Source: Streptomonospora salina
Lineage (GTDB): Bacteria > Actinomycetota > Actinomycetes > Streptosporangiales > Streptosporangiaceae
NCBI RefSeq assembly: GCF_014204715.1
Contig: NZ_JACHLY010000001.1
Coordinates: 3,122,501-3,186,500 of the forward strand
Direction: 5' to 3'
Length of the DNA stretch: 64,000 nt
The position numbers and the translations under genes were made by a program. Positions 21,360 to 30,855 of the stretch are shown in pieces. Under the pieces are notes generated by a model. It had not been told where the DNA came from, ran no database searches, and was given only the letters and a program-made list of their open reading frames with translations. The first letter of the stretch is position 1; every line of letters begins with the position of its first letter.

Positions 21360-22811
21360 CTACTTCAGCGCACGCAGCTGCGCCTCGAACCAGGGGGTGG
21401 GCGCCAACGCGGTGGCGCTGTCGACCAGCCGCCCGCAGCGTGCGCGGCGCTCGTCGGCGGGCATCTCCAGGGCTGTACGCAGCGCCTGCGCGGTCTCGCT
21501 GACGTCGTAGGGGTTGACCAGGACCGCGTCCTCGCCCAGCTCGTCGGCGGCGCCGGCCTCGCTGGACAGCACCAGGACACACCCGTCGTCGGACAGGACC
21601 GGCCCTTCCTTGGCCACGAGGTTCATGCCGTCGCGGATCGGATTGACCAGCAGCACGTCGGCCATGCGGTAGGCGGCCAGCGAACGCGCGAAGTCGTCCT
21701 GCACCTCCAGGATCAGCGGGCTCCAGTCGGCCGTGGCGAACTCCCGGTCGATCTCCGCGGCCACCCGCTGCACCTGCTCGGTGTAGTCGCGGTACTCCGG
21801 GACGTCGCCGCGGCTGGGGTAGGCGAAAGCCAAATGGGTGACGCGTCCGCGCCACTCGGGATGCTCGCGCAGCAGTTCGCGGAACGCTTCCAGGCCGCGC
21901 ACGATGTTCTTGGACAGCTCGGTGCGGTCGACCCGCACGACGAGCTCGGCGTCGCCCACCCGCTCGCGCAGCCGCGCGCGCCACTGCTCGACGTCGGCGG
22001 CCGCGGCCCGCTCACGCAGGCTCTCGGCGTCGGCGCCCAGCGCGTGCACGCCCGTGCGGATCACTCGGCCGCCGAACTCCACGGTGCGCCGGGTCCAGTC
22101 GACCTCCACCCGCAGGAACGTCTCGCAGCAGCGCAGGAACGCGTCGGCCCAGCGGCGGCTCAGGAAGCCCAGGTGGTCGGCGCCGAGCATGCCTTCCAGC
22201 AGCTCCCGGCGGATGTCCGCGGGGAGCATCCGGAAGTACTCCGGCGGCGCCCACGGCGTGTGCGAGAAGTGGGTGATGCGCAGGTCGGGGCGGCGCTGGC
22301 GGAGCATCCGGGGAACCAGCGCCAGGTGGTAGTCCTGCACGGCCACGCGCGCGTTGTCGGCCGATCCGGTGAGCAGCGCTTCGGAGAAGGCGGCGTTGTA
22401 GGAGCGGAAACCCTCCCACTGGGAGCGGAAGGCGGCGTCGAAGCGCGGCTTGTTGGGGGTGTCGTAGAGCATGTGGTGCACGAACCACAGCGTCGAGTTG
22501 GCCACCCGGGTGTAGGCGTCGGTGAAGGTGTCGGGCGGTATGTCGAGCATCCGCACGCGCATGCCGCCGAGGTCGAAACCGGCAGCGTCCAGCCGTCCCT
22601 CGGGGGAGCGGGCGGCGGCGGCGCGGTCGGCGTCGGACAGGGCGGCGCACACCCACATCGTGTCGGTCGACGACGCGACCGAGCTCAGGCCTGAGACCAG
22701 CCCGCCCCCGCCGCGCCGGTAGTCCAGCGCGTCGCCTTCGCCGAACGAGAAGGACACCGGTCCCCTGTTGGAAGCGACGAGGATCTGTGCCTTGTCCACC
22801 TGAACGTCCAC
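21360..22811 (-). CDS. otsA: Alpha,alpha-trehalose-phosphate synthase (UDP-forming)
   Basis: 483 residues, GT20 glycosyltransferase with GT-B fold. It joins UDP-glucose and glucose 6-phosphate to give trehalose 6-phosphate. N-terminal RGPVSFSF and RRGGGGLVSGL, VQDYHLALVP, THFSHTPWAPPEYFRMLP, RVDRTELSKNI (donor site), and LVNPIRDGMNLVAKE with its Asp-Gly-Met-Asn loop all match. GTG at 22811 is the longest start; a second GTG at 22799 has a better-placed AGGTGG and gives a slightly shorter protein. It works with OtsB at 17669-18496. Confidence 0.93.
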   Translation of the reverse strand: MDVQVDKAQILVASNRGPVSFSFGEGDALDYRRGGGGLVSGLSSVASSTDTMWVCAALSDADRAAAARSPEGRLDAAGFDLGGMRVRMLDIPPDTFTDAYTRVANSTLWFVHHMLYDTPNKPRFDAAFRSQWEGFRSYNAAFSEALLTGSADNARVAVQDYHLALVPRMLRQRRPDLRITHFSHTPWAPPEYFRMLPADIRRELLEGMLGADHLGFLSRRWADAFLRCCETFLRVEVDWTRRTVEFGGRVIRTGVHALGADAESLRERAAAADVEQWRARLRERVGDAELVVRVDRTELSKNIVRGLEAFRELLREHPEWRGRVTHLAFAYPSRGDVPEYRDYTEQVQRVAAEIDREFATADWSPLILEVQDDFARSLAAYRMADVLLVNPIRDGMNLVAKEGPVLSDDGCVLVLSSEAGAADELGEDAVLVNPYDVSETAQALRTALEMPADERRARCGRLVDSATALAPTPWFEAQLRALK

Positions 22812-23150
22812 CTCTCACCTGTCACCGCGGATTGCGCCGACGCTTCATTGCACTACACCGGTACCCCGTACGACAGGGCCCGCTGTGTGAAGGTGTCATA
22901 GGTCTCGCCTGCGGCCGGTGCGCGCAAACCCGGGAGGCCGCGGCGGACCGGCCCGGCAGGCGCGCCACAGCGGGCGTAGCGGCCGCTCCGGGGCCGCGGC
23001 CAGGGACGACGCCGGTCCCGGTGCGGCGCCTTCGGGCGTGTTACCCGCGTCACTCTTCATGGATAAACCGGCACAGGGTGGGTTAGTCTTGCGTGCGGAT
23101 TCCGCTGCGCCTCCCGGGCCCGTACGCGGATCCGCCATACAACTTCATAT
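22812..23150. other. Divergent intergenic region otsA / thrC leader
   Basis: About 340 bases. TAGTCT at 23084-23089 is a plausible -10 for the thrC transcript, which would give a leader of about 210 bases carrying the SAM riboswitch. The 17-base-upstream hexamer (GGATAA) is a poor -35. No gene seen. Confidence 0.45.
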
Positions 23151-23296
23151 TGCTCATCCAGAGGGGTGGAGGGACCGGCCCTACGAAGCCCCGGCAACCA
23201 TCTCGGTTTGCGCGACTCGCGATCCTGCGAGGCGGCCGAGGCAGGTGCCAACTCCGGCCTGGGACCAGATCGGTTCGCCAGGGAAGATGAGGGGAG
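23151..23296 (+). ncRNA. SAM-I (S-box) riboswitch
   Basis: The conserved S-box core is intact: GAGGGGTGGAGGGACCGGCCC (in two parts), GAAGCCCCGGCAACC, GGTGCCAACTCC and GGGAAGATGAG. Helix P1 pairs CTCATC (23153-23158) with GATGAG (23286-23291). The variable P3 stem is large and GC-rich (TCTCGG...CCGAGG region). SAM binding should stabilise P1. The purine-rich GGGGAG that would serve as ribosome-binding site for thrC (23290-23295) overlaps and follows the 3' strand of P1, and no terminator hairpin with T-run lies between the aptamer and the ATG at 23307, so control is probably at translation start. Confidence 0.94.
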
Positions 23297-23306
23297 ACGC
23301 CTCGTT

Positions 23307-24572
23307 ATGGCGATAGCCGCCACGGAAACGCAACCGACCGCCGCCCGCGCCTTCGGCCCCGCCGCCGCGCTGTCCTGTCGGGAATGCGGCGAGCGCTACG
23401 ACCTCGCTCCGCGCTTCGCGTGCGAGTTCTGTTTCGGCCCGCTCGAAGTGGCCTACGAGTTCGGTGCGCTCACCCGCGCGGAGATCGAGCGCGGCCCGAA
23501 CAACATCTGGCGCTACGCCGGCCTGCTGCCGGTGCCCGACAACGTCGCCGAGCTGCCCAACATGGACCCCGGGCTGACGCCGCTGGTGCGCGCCGACCGG
23601 CTGGCCGGCGAACTGGGGATGCGCTCGCTGCACGTCAAGGACGACTCCGCCAACCCCACCCACTCCTTCAAGGACCGGGTGGTGGCCATGGCCGTGGAGG
23701 CCGCCCGCACCTTCGGATTCCGCACGCTGTCGTGCTCGTCCACCGGCAACCTGGCCGGTGCTGTGGGCGCCGCCTCGGCCCGCGCCGGATTCCGCTCGTG
23801 CGTGTTCATCCCGGCCGGCCTGGAAGAGGGCAAGGTCGTCATGGCGGCCGTCTACGGCGGTCAGGTCGTGGCCGTCGACGGCAACTACGACGACGTGAAC
23901 CGCTTCTGCTCGGAGCTGATCGGCGACCCCGCCGGCGAGGACTGGGGCTTCGTCAACGTCAACCTGCGCCCCTACTACGCCGAGGGGTCCAAGACGCTGG
24001 CCTACGAGATCGCCGAGCAGCTGGGATGGCGGCTGCCCGAGCAGATCATCGTGCCCATCGCGTCGGGCTCCCAGCTCACCAAGATCGACAAGGGCTTCCG
24101 CGAACTGATCGAGCTGGGCCTGGTCGAGGACCGGCCGTACAAGGTGTTCGGCGCCCAGGCCACGGGCTGCTCGCCGGTCGCCGCCGCCTATGAGCAGGGC
24201 CACGACGTCGTCCAGCCGGTCAAGCCCGACACCATCGCCAAGTCGCTGGCCATCGGCAACCCCGCCGACGGCCCCTACGTCATCGACGTCTGCCGCCGCA
24301 CCGGCGGCGCCGTCGCCCACGTCGACGACGCGGCCGTGGTCGACTCCATCGGCCTGCTGGCCCGCACCGAGGGCGTTTTCGCCGAAACCGCCGGCGGCGT
24401 GACCACCGGTGTCCTGCGCAAGCTGCTGGACGAAGGCGCGCTCGACCCCGACGCCGAGACCGTGGTGCTCAACACCGGCGACGGCCTGAAGACTCTCGGC
24501 GCCGTCGAGGCGGGAGTCACCGCGACCATCAAGCCCTCCCTGGACGTGTTCAAGGAGGCGGGGCTGCTTTAG
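23307..24572 (+). CDS. thrC: Threonine synthase
   Basis: 421 residues, fold-type II PLP enzyme that converts O-phosphohomoserine to threonine. An N-terminal zinc-ribbon-like segment has two Cys pairs (Cys24/Cys27 and Cys39/Cys42). The PLP lysine lies in THSFKDRVV (Lys122), and SCSSTGNLAGAVG is the phosphate/substrate loop. The frame is open upstream through the riboswitch, but ATG at 23307 is the sensible start, just after the SAM-I aptamer. Control by SAM makes sense because O-phosphohomoserine or homoserine is shared with methionine synthesis. cysO follows after 70 bases. Confidence 0.95.
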   Translation: MAIAATETQPTAARAFGPAAALSCRECGERYDLAPRFACEFCFGPLEVAYEFGALTRAEIERGPNNIWRYAGLLPVPDNVAELPNMDPGLTPLVRADRLAGELGMRSLHVKDDSANPTHSFKDRVVAMAVEAARTFGFRTLSCSSTGNLAGAVGAASARAGFRSCVFIPAGLEEGKVVMAAVYGGQVVAVDGNYDDVNRFCSELIGDPAGEDWGFVNVNLRPYYAEGSKTLAYEIAEQLGWRLPEQIIVPIASGSQLTKIDKGFRELIELGLVEDRPYKVFGAQATGCSPVAAAYEQGHDVVQPVKPDTIAKSLAIGNPADGPYVIDVCRRTGGAVAHVDDAAVVDSIGLLARTEGVFAETAGGVTTGVLRKLLDEGALDPDAETVVLNTGDGLKTLGAVEAGVTATIKPSLDVFKEAGLL

Positions 24573-24642
24573 CCCCCGTACGACCCTGCCCCCCGTCCCG
24601 CCGACCTCCGGCAGCGAGCGAGTCAAGGAGTATCCGCAGATC

Positions 24643-24921
24643 ATGAGCGTCAGCGTCCGAGTCCCGACCATTCTGCGCACCTACACCAAGGACGAGGCCG
24701 ACGTGACCGCCGAAGGCGGCACGGTCCAGGACGTCCTGGCCGACCTGGAGGCCAAGTACCCCGGTATCCGGGCGCGCATCGTCGACGACTCCGGCAAGAT
24801 CCGCCGCTTCGTCAACGTCTACGTCGGTGACGAGGACGTGCGATTCGCCCAGGGTCTGCAGACCCCGACCGCCTCGGGTGCGCAGGTCTCGATCATCCCG
24901 GCCGTCGCCGGAGGCTGCTGA
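24643..24921 (+). CDS. cysO: Sulfur-carrier protein CysO (ThiS/MoaD family)
   Basis: 92 residues, ubiquitin-like beta-grasp fold. The sequence follows mycobacterial CysO closely (VRVPTILRTYT at the start, IRRFVNVYVGDEDVRF, SIIPAVAGG at the end). CysO carries sulfur as a C-terminal Gly-Gly thiocarboxylate and gives it to O-phosphoserine via CysM in cysteine synthesis. Here the frame ends GGC, one Cys past the diglycine, so a peptidase trimming step would be needed before activation. AAGGAG precedes ATG 24643. The gene shares the SAM-controlled transcript with thrC. cysM and the Mec peptidase gene are not in the window. Confidence 0.9.
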   Translation: MSVSVRVPTILRTYTKDEADVTAEGGTVQDVLADLEAKYPGIRARIVDDSGKIRRFVNVYVGDEDVRFAQGLQTPTASGAQVSIIPAVAGGC

Positions 24922-24945
24922 GCCCCGGACGGCGCCGTCCGCTGC

Positions 24946-24980
24946 GCCCGCGCCCTCCGGAAGGTTCCGGGGGCGCGGGC
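24946..24980 (+). terminator. Intrinsic terminator after cysO
   Basis: Long GC-rich hairpin with arms 24946-24962 and 24965-24980, pairing over 16 bp with one bulged T (24956). It separates the thrC-cysO transcript from groEL. Confidence 0.75.
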
Positions 24981-25055
24981 GTCGTCGTGTCGAGGAGCCG
25001 CCGGTGAGGCGGCGTTGACCTGCGAGTGGATCCGCGGCGAACTCTGGAGAGGGCA

Positions 25056-25082
25056 TTTGCACTCGCATAGGCGGAGTGCTAA
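25056..25082 (+). promoter_or_regulatory. CIRCE operator 1 (HrcA site)
   Basis: TTTGCACTC-N9-GAGTGCTAA; one mismatch to the consensus TTAGCACTC-N9-GAGTGCTAA. HrcA is expected to repress groEL from here; heat inactivates HrcA. Confidence 0.92.
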
Positions 25083-25088
25083 TAATAG

Positions 25089-26879
<1,791 letters not shown>

Positions 26880-26896
26880 GACCTCTCTTAGAGGTC
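26880..26896 (+). terminator. Short hairpin directly after groEL stop
   Basis: GACCTCT (26880-26886), loop CTT, AGAGGTC (26890-26896). It begins one base after the TAA, lacks a T-run, and may protect the 3' end rather than terminate. Confidence 0.5.
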
Positions 26897-26935
26897 GGCG
26901 AGTCGGGTACGCGAACTCGGCCCACCTGCGACGAT

Positions 26936-26964
26936 CGGGCGGTCCCCACTGCGGGGGCCGCCCG
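26936..26964 (+). terminator. Intrinsic terminator after groEL
   Basis: 12-bp stem, 26936-26947 with 26953-26964, including one G-T pair, and a 5-base loop. GC-rich, 57 bases past the groEL stop. The 344-base spacer to 27223 holds no gene that I can see. Confidence 0.7.
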
Positions 26965-27223
26965 ATTCGCGTATGCGGGAGGGCGCGCCTCCCGGGCGCG
27001 GAGTGCGTCCGCGCGCGCCCGCGCCTGCCCGTGTCTGCCGTGTCTGCCCCAGGAGGCCTCGCGGGCCGTTCGGGTCGCGCACCGCCCCTCCTGCGCGGCT
27101 CCCCTCGGAGGCGGCGGTGGTAGCGTCGCTTGCGCCTCCGCGGTGCGCTGACGCGGTCCCCCGGTGCGGCCGGGCGCGGGCCGAACCGCGGAGACGGCGC
27201 GCAGACCAGTCCAGGAGGCCACG

Positions 27224-27988
27224 ATGACCGTTCCCCGTATCCGGACCGACGATCACTCGGTGGTGTCCGGCGCAGCCGACGACGCCACGGACCGTCTGCT
27301 GCGGACCGCCTCGGGCGTGCGTCCCGACCAGATCGGTGGGCCTTCGCTGCTGCCGGGATGGACGCGCGGCCACGTGCTGGCCCACGTCGCCCGCAACGCC
27401 GACGCGCTCGTGCGGTTGCTGGAGGGCGCCCGGGAAGGGCGTCAGGCCGACCTGTATCCCAGCCGCGACGACCGTGACCGCGAGATCGAGGAGGGGGCCG
27501 ATCGGGGCCCCGAGGAGCAGGCGGCCGACCTGGAGGACAGCGCCGAGCGGCTGGCCGAGGCCGTGCGCTCCATGCCCAAGAAGGCGTGGAAGTTCGAGAT
27601 CCGGCTTCCCGACGGCCGCGTGTTCCCGGCCGCGCGGATCCCGTGGATGCGGTTGTCGGAGGTGGAGTACCACCACGTCGACCTGGGCCTGGACTACGCG
27701 CCGGGCGCGTGGCCCCAGCCCTTCGTCGCAGAAGAGGTGGAGAGCCTGGTGGCGCGCTTCGCCGCCGAGGAGGAGCTGCCGCCCGTGCTGCTGCGCGATT
27801 CCGGGTCCGGCGAGGAGTTCCGCATCGGCGCCGCCGCCGGCCCGGCGGTGACCGCCCAGGGCCCGGCGAGCGCGCTGCTGGCCTGGCTCTCCGGCCGCGC
27901 CGACGGTTCCCGCCTCACGGTCCACCGCGACGGTACGCCCGTCGCGGAACCCGCCGCCGTCCTGCCCGAGCTTCCGCCCATGCGGTGA
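27224..27988 (+). CDS. Mycothiol-dependent maleylpyruvate isomerase family protein
   Basis: 254 residues. The N-terminal DinB-like four-helix domain carries GWTRGHVLAHVARNAD (metal His near 50/54) and SEVEYHHVDLGLDY (Glu146, His150), the three-ligand zinc site of mycothiol-dependent enzymes; a C-terminal SCP2-like domain follows (about 165-250). Family members isomerise maleylpyruvate or carry out mycothiol S-transfer; the substrate here is unknown. ATG at 27224 follows CAGGAGGCC. The frame is open 60 bases upstream without support. Confidence 0.9.
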   Translation: MTVPRIRTDDHSVVSGAADDATDRLLRTASGVRPDQIGGPSLLPGWTRGHVLAHVARNADALVRLLEGAREGRQADLYPSRDDRDREIEEGADRGPEEQAADLEDSAERLAEAVRSMPKKAWKFEIRLPDGRVFPAARIPWMRLSEVEYHHVDLGLDYAPGAWPQPFVAEEVESLVARFAAEEELPPVLLRDSGSGEEFRIGAAAGPAVTAQGPASALLAWLSGRADGSRLTVHRDGTPVAEPAAVLPELPPMR

Positions 27989-28161
27989 CGCCGCGCGGAG
28001 CCGGTCGGCGGCCGGTGCCCACCCCGGTGGAGGCGTCGCCGCACACCTGGGAGCTCGCCTCGGACCGCTCGATGATGTCGGTGGGATAGCGCGGTGCGGG
28101 GCTCGCGGCCCGGATGCGGTACACCCGCCGGTGAATTCCCGGATACCGGCGGGCCGGTGCG

Positions 28162-28172
28162 GGATCCGACCC
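28162..28172 (+). repeat. Target-site duplication, left copy
   Basis: GGATCCGACCC, identical to 29665-29675. It flanks the insertion sequence directly. Eleven bases is within the 10-12 usual for IS4-type elements. Confidence 0.88.
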
Positions 28173-28204
28173 CAACACCGTTGTTTTAGGGCATCTTCGC
28201 TGGT
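28173..28204 (+). repeat. Left terminal inverted repeat
   Basis: 32 bases that match the reverse complement of 29633-29664 at 29 positions; the first 19 are identical. Confidence 0.92.
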
Positions 28205-28216
28205 AAGGGCCTCGGG

Positions 28217-29449
28217 GTGGTGCGAGCCTGGCACCGAGGGTTCGCGGCCGCCTCTACCCGCGGGATACTCGATGGCGTGACGAACGCGGCTGACCGCGCC
28301 TCTTTCGGGGTGCTGACCCAGACCTTCGACCCGCACCTGGTCGAGGAGGTGGCCACCCGGGGCGGCGCCCTCCAGCAACGGCGGCGCGAGCTGCCCGCAC
28401 GGCTGACCCTGTACTTGGTCCTGGCGCTGTGGCTGTGGCGCAACCTCTCCTACAAAGAGGTCTGGCGCAGGCTGGCTGACGGCTGCGCGTTCAGCGGCGG
28501 GGCCCGGGAGTTGGCCGTGCCGGCCTCGGGCGCGCCCGAGGCCTCCAGCGTGAGCCGGGCCCGGCAGCGGCTGGGCACCGAACCCCTCACGCTGCTCTTC
28601 GCCCGCACCGCCGGGCCCCTGGCCGAGAGCGACACCCCGGGAGCATGGTGGCGCGGCTACCGCCTGACTGCGGTGGACGGCACCTGCCTGGACACCCCCG
28701 ACACCACCGCGAACCGGGCCGCGTTCGGCGGCCCCTCTGAGGGGGCCTTCCCTCAACTGCGTCTGGTCGCCCACTGCGAGATCGGCACCCGCTGCCTCAT
28801 CGACGCGTCCTTCGACGCCTACACCACCAGCGAGAAAGCCCTGTGCGAGCGCATGGCGGCCTCGTTCGCGCCCGACATGCTCACGGTCTTCGACTCGGGG
28901 TTTTGCGGCAGCGACCTGTACTGCACGATCACCGCCACCGGCGCCCAGGTCATCATGCGCGCCGGCGCCCAGTTCGCCCTGGCCCCCGTCGAGGTCCTGG
29001 CCGACGGCTCCTACACCGCGCACCTGTCCAAGGGCGGTCCGCTGGTGCGTGTGGTCGAGTACACCGTCTACACCGACACCGTCACCGCACACGGCGGCCA
29101 CACCACGGCCGGGGAGACGATCACCCTGGTCACCAGCCTGATCGACCCGGTGCTCCACCCCATCGCCGACTTCCCGGGGCTGTACGCGGCCCGCTGGGAA
29201 TCGGAGATCCTCTACGACGCGGTCAAGACCGAACTGCGCGGCGGAACGACGGTGCGGTTCCGCTCCCAGAGTCCCGACCTCATCCGTCAGGAGGCCTGGG
29301 CGCTGCTGCTGGTCTATCAGGCGGTCTCGGACCTGATCACCCGCGCCGCCGGGTACGCACAGCTCGATCCCGACCGCATCAGCTTCACCACCGCGCTCAA
29401 CACCGCCCGCCGCTCGGTCAACCGGACCGGTGGGCGTTTTTCCCCCTGA
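28217..29449 (+). CDS. IS4-family transposase, main frame (DDE catalytic domain)
   Basis: 410 residues. It has an IS4 N-terminal domain (about 30-115, FGVLTQTF...LPARLTLYLVLAL), the first Asp in TAVDGTCLDTPDT, the second Asp in LTVFDSGFCGS, and the glutamate in ARWESEILYDAVKTELRG, the W-x2-E-x6-K form of the IS4 motif. The frame stops at TGA 29447-29449, while the expected C-terminus (about 67 residues) continues in the +1 frame. GTG at 28217 is the earliest start inside the element; another GTG lies at 28277. All catalytic residues are upstream of the break. Confidence 0.88.
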   Translation: MVRAWHRGFAAASTRGILDGVTNAADRASFGVLTQTFDPHLVEEVATRGGALQQRRRELPARLTLYLVLALWLWRNLSYKEVWRRLADGCAFSGGARELAVPASGAPEASSVSRARQRLGTEPLTLLFARTAGPLAESDTPGAWWRGYRLTAVDGTCLDTPDTTANRAAFGGPSEGAFPQLRLVAHCEIGTRCLIDASFDAYTTSEKALCERMAASFAPDMLTVFDSGFCGSDLYCTITATGAQVIMRAGAQFALAPVEVLADGSYTAHLSKGGPLVRVVEYTVYTDTVTAHGGHTTAGETITLVTSLIDPVLHPIADFPGLYAARWESEILYDAVKTELRGGTTVRFRSQSPDLIRQEAWALLLVYQAVSDLITRAAGYAQLDPDRISFTTALNTARRSVNRTGGRFSP

Positions 29450-29651
29450 GGACCTGGCCGTACTGGACGTGTGGGCCTTCGACGAGCTCTGGGACGACCT
29501 GCTGCCCCGGCGGCGCCGGCGGTCCGCACCCCGTGAGGTCACCCGGCGCTCCTTCCGGTTCCCCACCCGCAAGCGCGCCACACCCGCCTCGGGTAGAACC
29601 CGACATCGCGTCCACATCTGGCGCCTCACCCCACCAGCGAAAACACCCTAA
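29448..29651 (+). other. Transposase C-terminus in the +1 frame
   Basis: Continues the transposase after TCC CCC TGA G: moving one base forward on the last CCC (to CCT) gives EDLAVLDVWAFDELWDDLL and then a strongly basic tail to the TAA at 29649-29651, 67 residues. The join would give a 477-residue protein, a normal IS4 length. The break may be a programmed +1 shift at a CCC-TGA site or a one-base loss in the T5C5 run. Confidence 0.8.
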
Positions 29652-29664
29652 AACAACGGTGTTG
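29633..29664 (-). repeat. Right terminal inverted repeat
   Basis: Reverse complement of the left end with 3 differences in 32 bases. It overlaps the last codons of the shifted transposase frame. Confidence 0.92.
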
Positions 29665-29675
29665 GGATCCGACCC
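29665..29675 (+). repeat. Target-site duplication, right copy
   Basis: GGATCCGACCC, identical to 28162-28172. Confidence 0.88.
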
Positions 29676-29832
29676 GCGGGGCCGTGCAATACCGGGTCCG
29701 GTCGTGAACCGGTTCAGTGCGCAGTGCAGAATGCGGCTCGGTTCGGGCTCGCCCTAACGACTCACGGTTTCCGCAACTTTCGGGCGGATGGTCCGTCATT
29801 CGACGTTACGCAGGAAGAATGCGGGGCCGGTA

Positions 29833-30762
29833 CTAGGCGGGTTCCGCCACGGCGCCGGGCGGCGGATCGGCGGAGAAGAGGTCCGCCGCCGTGCGCACGA
29901 ACAGGTCGACGGCCGGTTCGGCCGGGCCCTGCGGCCAAGCGAGGACCGTCCGGTACGGGCTGGCGTCGGCCACCGGAAGGTACACGACGTCGGGGCGGGC
30001 GTTGGCCGCGGCGACGTGGCGCGGCACCAGGGCGAGGGCCTGCCCCAGGCCGACCACCTCGATGAGCTGGGAGACGTCGTGGACGAGCGGACCCTGGGCC
30101 GCCGGTGCGCTGTCGGCGGGCTCCGAGCCGTCCTGGCCCGACCAGTACCGCCGGCTCGCCTCGGTATCGCCGGGCCACGAGGGGAAGGGCTCGCCGACGA
30201 GGTCGCTGCAGCGCAGTCCGCTGCAGCCGGCCAGCCGGTGGTCGGCGGGCACCGCGGCCACCCGCTCCTCCGCGCACAGCGGCTGAACACACAGGCCCTC
30301 CGCGTCGAAAGGCGTACTGAGCAGAGCCAGGTCGGCTTCGCCGCTGCGCAGGGCCGCAGCCTGGGTGCGGTAGCCGGTGACGGCGATGTCGGTGCGGGCC
30401 GCGCCCGGCCGGGCGGAATACGCCCCGGCGATGTGCCGCAGCAGCTCCGTGCTGCGGCCCGGCGCGGCGGTGACGGTGAGCGCCCGGGCCTGTGTGCCCG
30501 CCCGACGGGTGCGCCGCGAGGCCGCCGCGGCGGCCTCCAGCACCTTCTGCGCCTCGCTGCGCAGCGTGTCGCCCGCGGGCGTCAGTCGGATGGTGTTGTG
30601 CCTGCGGTGGAACAGCGGCGCACCCAGGCGCCGCTCCATCCTGCGGATGGCCCGCGAAAGGGGCGGCTGGGAGATCCCCAGCCGCTCGGCGGCACGCGAG
30701 AGATTCAGCTCCTCGGCGGCCGCCAGGAAGTACCGCAATTCCCGTAAGTCGAACTCCTGCAT
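29833..30762 (-). CDS. LysR-family transcriptional regulator
   Basis: 309 residues. The N-terminal winged helix (about 5-62) reads RELRYFLAAAEELNLSRAAERLGISQPPLSRAIRRME, a classic LysR HTH, followed by a periplasmic-binding-like effector domain (about 90-300). ATG at 30762 is preceded, 6 bases away, by TACCCT, so the mRNA is probably leaderless. It is divergent from the DoxX gene with a 93-base spacer, the usual arrangement of a LysR regulator with its target. The inducer is unknown. Confidence 0.92.
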   Translation of the reverse strand: MQEFDLRELRYFLAAAEELNLSRAAERLGISQPPLSRAIRRMERRLGAPLFHRRHNTIRLTPAGDTLRSEAQKVLEAAAAASRRTRRAGTQARALTVTAAPGRSTELLRHIAGAYSARPGAARTDIAVTGYRTQAAALRSGEADLALLSTPFDAEGLCVQPLCAEERVAAVPADHRLAGCSGLRCSDLVGEPFPSWPGDTEASRRYWSGQDGSEPADSAPAAQGPLVHDVSQLIEVVGLGQALALVPRHVAAANARPDVVYLPVADASPYRTVLAWPQGPAEPAVDLFVRTAADLFSADPPPGAVAEPA

Positions 30763-30768
30763 ACCTTT

Positions 30769-30774
30769 AGGGTA
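30769..30774 (-). promoter_or_regulatory. Leaderless -10 element of the lysR gene
   Basis: TACCCT on the minus strand, 6 bases before the ATG at 30762. Confidence 0.5.
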
Positions 30775-30855
30775 GCCGGGGCATCGCAATCGGTATTTCC
30801 CGCGGGCCGAGGGACCCTGTTCGAATGGACGGTACCCCCCAACAAAGGAGAACCG

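Larger units (their letters stand above)
28173..29664 (+). mobile_element. IS4-family insertion sequence, 1492 bp
   Basis: Complete element: 32-bp terminal inverted repeats (28173-28204 and 29633-29664, 3 mismatches, starting CAACACCGTTGTTTTAGGG), a single transposase gene filling the interior, and an exact 11-bp target duplication outside. It inserted between two chromosomal genes and disrupts no gene I can recognise. The perfect duplication suggests recent transposition. The transposase reading frame is broken by a +1 shift near its end (29444-29449). Confidence 0.93.
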
